DNA from: JBEGQX01 sp041180805
GTDB taxonomy: Bacteria > Planctomycetota > Planctomycetia > Gemmatales > Gemmataceae
DNA: 9,322 nucleotides
NCBI GenBank assembly: GCA_041180805.1
Contig: JBEGQX010000123.1
Coordinates: forward strand, 1 to 9,322
Direction of reading: 5' to 3'
The first letter of the stretch is position 1, and the number at the start of each line of letters is the position of its first letter. Of this stretch, positions 6,923-9,322 are shown piece by piece. The notes beneath the pieces are model-generated. The model worked only from the letters and a program-made list of their open reading frames with translations. It ran no database searches and had not been told where the DNA came from. Position numbers and translations under genes: made by a program.

Positions 6923-8160
6923 GGATTCATTTTCCAATCGAAAACCATTAAGGATTTCAGATCCCTGATGATAATTTGGTTCTTATCAAAAGCGATATGG
7001 GCCCAACTTTCATTTTCGGTGATTTTTCTAGATTCCAGGATTTTTAATTCCTTTGGATTTGCATCAATCAAATGCAGGGTTCCATTTTGGTCAAGGGCCA
7101 AAATCCTTGTTCCGCTCGCAATCATGCTCCAGTATTTGCCAAAGGATTTTTGGGATGTCCATTTGGTTTCTCCGTTTGCGAGATCAATGCAGGCGAAACG
7201 CTGGTTTTGTAAATGTAAATACGCATGACCCCCAATGATAACAGGCGATGACATATAACCAGGAAGTTTGTTGGACCAAGATTCCTGAACTTCAAATCCA
7301 GAATCAGATTTGTTGATTTGGAAAAGCCACGATTTATTTTGGTAGGTGCTGGTGAAAATAGAATTGTTAATTACCGTTGGAGTAAGGATATTCATGCCCC
7401 GGAACGATGGTACGGCCTTGCTCCACAACACTTCTCCGTTTTCTGGAATGATGGCTGCTAGTTTTTCTCTGGACTGGACTAGGAGTAACTTTTTTCCGTG
7501 CAGAATTGCCATGAACGGCGAGGAAAATGCACTTCCCCACATTCCGCCACCATCAGTCATGCTTCTCCATAATATTTCACCGGTTTTTTTGTTGATTTTA
7601 CATACAGATGCACCTGCTTGAACATAAACAAAACTATCATCCAAAAGGGGGGAAGAAACGAAACCGAAGGCTGGTAAAGGCGTTTTAAGTTTTTCGACAA
7701 AATCCAACCTCCATTTAATTTCACCAGTTTTGGCATTGATGCAAACCAGAACATCTCTCATTCCGGCAACATAAAGAAATTCCCCGTCAAATGCCGGCGT
7801 GGCCCTAATCCAACTACCATTGGATGCCGCAAAAAATGGGACAGTCATCGAGCCTTTCCACTTTGTGCTCCAAACTTTTGTCCCATCTTTACGACTGAAT
7901 GCATGAACTACCTCTTCTTCTTTTTTCAGAGTTTCGGTGGTGAAGACCAGTTCGTTAGATACCACTGGGCCTGAATAACTAGGGTCTAATGGGGTTTTCC
8001 AAGACAATTTGAGGTGATTTTCATTGATCGAGGCAGGAAAAGAATTTTCCGCGATAATTCCAGTTCTATCAGGACCCCGCCACTGATTCCAAGAAGCTAA
8101 TTCTGCTCCATTGGTAAAAAACATGAAACTAAAAGCAAGATAAGAAAATGAATGAATCAT
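6919..8160 (-). CDS. Secreted PQQ-like beta-propeller protein
   Basis: A 413-residue protein with a short hydrophobic N-terminus (residues 1-18, probable export signal), followed by WNQWRGPDRTG, the typical opening of planctomycete PQQ-repeat proteins. Propeller blades are marked by repeated G-x-x-x-W docking motifs: DGTKVW at 92, TGEIKW at 145, TGEILW at 193, NGEVLW at 241 and NGETKW at 329. Several are about 48 residues apart, the size of one blade (PF13360/PF01011 type). Related folds include BamB and quinoprotein alcohol dehydrogenases. I see no heme motif or adjacent vicinal Cys pair, so enzymatic PQQ use is unproven and a scaffold role is equally possible. The ATG at 8160 has AAGAGG 7 nt upstream. 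A 5-bp hairpin (8170-8183) overlaps that site and might slightly mask it. The stop codon overlaps the photolyase start by 4 nt, an unusual partner for an exported protein. Confidence 0.9.
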   Translation of the reverse strand: MIHSFSYLAFSFMFFTNGAELASWNQWRGPDRTGIIAENSFPASINENHLKLSWKTPLDPSYSGPVVSNELVFTTETLKKEEEVVHAFSRKDGTKVWSTKWKGSMTVPFFAASNGSWIRATPAFDGEFLYVAGMRDVLVCINAKTGEIKWRLDFVEKLKTPLPAFGFVSSPLLDDSFVYVQAGASVCKINKKTGEILWRSMTDGGGMWGSAFSSPFMAILHGKKLLLVQSREKLAAIIPENGEVLWSKAVPSFRGMNILTPTVINNSIFTSTYQNKSWLFQINKSDSGFEVQESWSNKLPGYMSSPVIIGGHAYLHLQNQRFACIDLANGETKWTSQKSFGKYWSMIASGTRILALDQNGTLHLIDANPKELKILESRKITENESWAHIAFDKNQIIIRDLKSLMVFDWKMNP

Positions 8161-8214
8161 TTTTGGGCCTCTTCGGATGAAGAATTAATAGGCGTTAAAC
8201 CGCATGAAAAACTA

Positions 8215-8949
8215 CTACATGGTTCTGCCGCCATCCACTACCAAAATCTGACCCGTCATCATATTGTCCTCGGATGCCAAAAAGGCAATTGCCTTGGCTA
8301 TATCATCCGGACTGGAAGCTTTTTTTAATGGTGTTTGTGGCATCGCGGAATCCACCATGTCCGGATGAGGGGCCAACCATCTCGTTAAGACGGGTCCCGG
8401 AGCAACAGCATTTACTCGAACATCTGGTGCAAATGCCTTTGCAAGCGATTTTGTCATGGTGTTCAGGGCGCCTTTGCTCATGGCATACGGAATAGAGCTT
8501 CCGCTTCCCTGCAGTCCCGCAACGGATGTCACATTGACAATATTACCTTTTTGTTTTTTTAGTTCGGGGATTGCGGCTCTGCATGCATAAAAAGTACCGA
8601 GAACATTTACTCCGAAGATATCTTCCCAGACCTTATCCGTAAGTTTTTCAAGTTCTGTGTGTGATATGAAATGGGTTGTGCCGGCGTTATTAACAAGCAC
8701 ATCAAGCCTTCCATGTTTTTCAATGGCAGCACTTACCATTTTCTTCACGGAATCATCCGAGCCGATGTTGGCCTGGATGGAATTGGCATTTCCACCCATT
8801 CGAATGATTTCCTGACAGGTTTCGTCCGCGTCCTTCGCGGATTTTGAGTAATTCACAAATACATGGAAGCCTTTTTGTGCAAGCAAAATCGATGTGGATC
8901 TTCCAATGCCCGTTCCGCCTCCAGTAACCAGTGCTACCTTGGTTTTCAT
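8215..8949 (-). CDS. Short-chain dehydrogenase/reductase (FabG-like SDR)
   Basis: A complete 244-residue classical SDR, the usual length for the family. The cofactor loop is TGGGTGIG at 9-16, NNAG is at 87-90, and the catalytic set is Asn115, Ser142, Tyr155 and Lys159 (YAMSK). APGPV follows at 183 and the C-terminal DGG turn at 239. The second strand ends in VNYSKS with no acidic residue, which in this family favours NADP(H); that preference is inferred. It has no signal peptide, so it acts in the cytoplasm. The sequence resembles 3-oxoacyl-ACP reductases and sugar dehydrogenases, and substrate cannot be told from sequence; the lone position away from fatty-acid genes argues against a housekeeping FabG. 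The ATG lies 11 nt after the upstream DUF1080 stop codon and has no strong ribosome site, which suggests coupling. Translation ends at tandem TAG TAG codons, 54 nt before the next gene. Confidence 0.93.
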   Translation of the reverse strand: MKTKVALVTGGGTGIGRSTSILLAQKGFHVFVNYSKSAKDADETCQEIIRMGGNANSIQANIGSDDSVKKMVSAAIEKHGRLDVLVNNAGTTHFISHTELEKLTDKVWEDIFGVNVLGTFYACRAAIPELKKQKGNIVNVTSVAGLQGSGSSIPYAMSKGALNTMTKSLAKAFAPDVRVNAVAPGPVLTRWLAPHPDMVDSAMPQTPLKKASSPDDIAKAIAFLASEDNMMTGQILVVDGGRTM

Positions 8950-8960
8950 GAATTCGCTTT

Positions 8961-9322
8961 CTATTTTGGAATGGTTATTTTTTTTAGTTCCGCAGGCAAA
9001 ATATTCCTGTATTTCAAATCCCTGATAGCGCCTATGGTGTCGTAGGTTGCTATGCCAAAGGGTTTGCAGACATTGCAGGAAATGTGCAGGGTGAAATTGT
9101 TTTCTGAAATTTTAAGATCTACGACCTGTTCGTTGTCAATCCAAGTTTGGAGTTTGTCTCCAGCGACAAGAATCCTGATCTTGTACCATTGGCCGTCCTT
9201 AAATTCCTTGCCCTGCCCCGTGGAATTTTCAGAGGCATCAACTCCGTCAATGCCGGATATTCCAACGACAGTTCCGCCCCAGCCACCCACCACAAAAGAT
9301 GTGAAGGCTTTGCCTACAGGAA
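8961..9322 (-). CDS. C-terminal part of a second DUF1080 protein (N-terminus beyond right edge)
   Basis: About 119 codons are visible, reading in frame to the window edge, so the true start lies outside. The GTG at 9293 is internal: the preceding codons encode PVGKAFTSFV and join smoothly to VGGWGGTVVGISGIDGVDAS. That glycine-rich stretch, DGQWYKIRILV, LQTWIDNEQVVDL and the late KPFGIATYDTIGAIRDLKYR are typical of the DUF1080/3-keto-disaccharide hydrolase fold (PF06439). It differs clearly from the other DUF1080 protein in this window (655-1386), so it is not a recent duplicate. An odd CNVC pair sits just before KPFG. The stop codon is 11 nt before the SDR start, which suggests one operon. 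A signal peptide cannot be assessed because the N-terminus is absent. Confidence 0.85.
   Translation of the reverse strand, partial: PVGKAFTSFVVGGWGGTVVGISGIDGVDASENSTGQGKEFKDGQWYKIRILVAGDKLQTWIDNEQVVDLKISENNFTLHISCNVCKPFGIATYDTIGAIRDLKYRNILPAELKKITIPK

Noticed and set aside
6923..6937. TTG start of the photolyase at 6937
   Set aside because: A rare start codon with no strong ribosome site; the ATG at 6922 forms the classic ATGA overlap with the upstream stop codon.

Overview
All seven coding regions lie on the minus strand, with almost no spare DNA between them. Base composition leans moderately to A+T. The gene families point to Planctomycetota, with Verrucomicrobiota or a related PVC lineage as the alternative. 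The evidence is a Pirellula/Verrucomicrobium-type dehydrogenase fused to a CxxCH heme domain, two DUF1080 proteins, a Tat-exported Gfo/Idh/MocA oxidoreductase, and a secreted PQQ-type propeller with the N-terminal WNQWRGPDRTG motif. I cannot name a genus.

In transcription order (right to left on the plus strand) the genes are: the C-terminal part of a DUF1080 protein running off the right edge (8961-9322); an SDR oxidoreductase (8215-8949) 11 nt downstream; a secreted PQQ-like beta-propeller (6919-8160) after 54 nt; a class II-type DNA photolyase (5414-6922) joined to it by an ATGA stop/start overlap; an 85-nt A+T-rich gap with a weak promoter candidate; a giant secreted fusion of ThuA, discoidin-like, sugar-dehydrogenase propeller, HEAT and cytochrome c modules (1501-5328); a 114-nt gap with a perfect 10-bp inverted repeat; a secreted DUF1080 protein (655-1386); and, joined by another ATGA overlap, a Tat-exported Gfo/Idh/MocA oxidoreductase running off the left edge (1-658). 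No gene-free stretch exceeds 114 nt. I saw no tRNA, rRNA, insertion sequence, CRISPR array or phage gene.

The left half reads as an extracytoplasmic carbohydrate-oxidation module. ThuA and Gfo/Idh proteins are linked to 3-keto-sugar formation in other bacteria, DUF1080 is annotated as 3-keto-disaccharide hydrolase, and the heme domain could pass electrons to the respiratory chain. That pathway is an inference from domain content. The right half is less coherent: a cytosolic light-driven repair enzyme is translationally coupled to an exported propeller and follows an SDR. I see no clear evidence of a wholly new system. The points most worth checking are the five-module fusion, the photolyase coupling and the intergenic inverted repeat.
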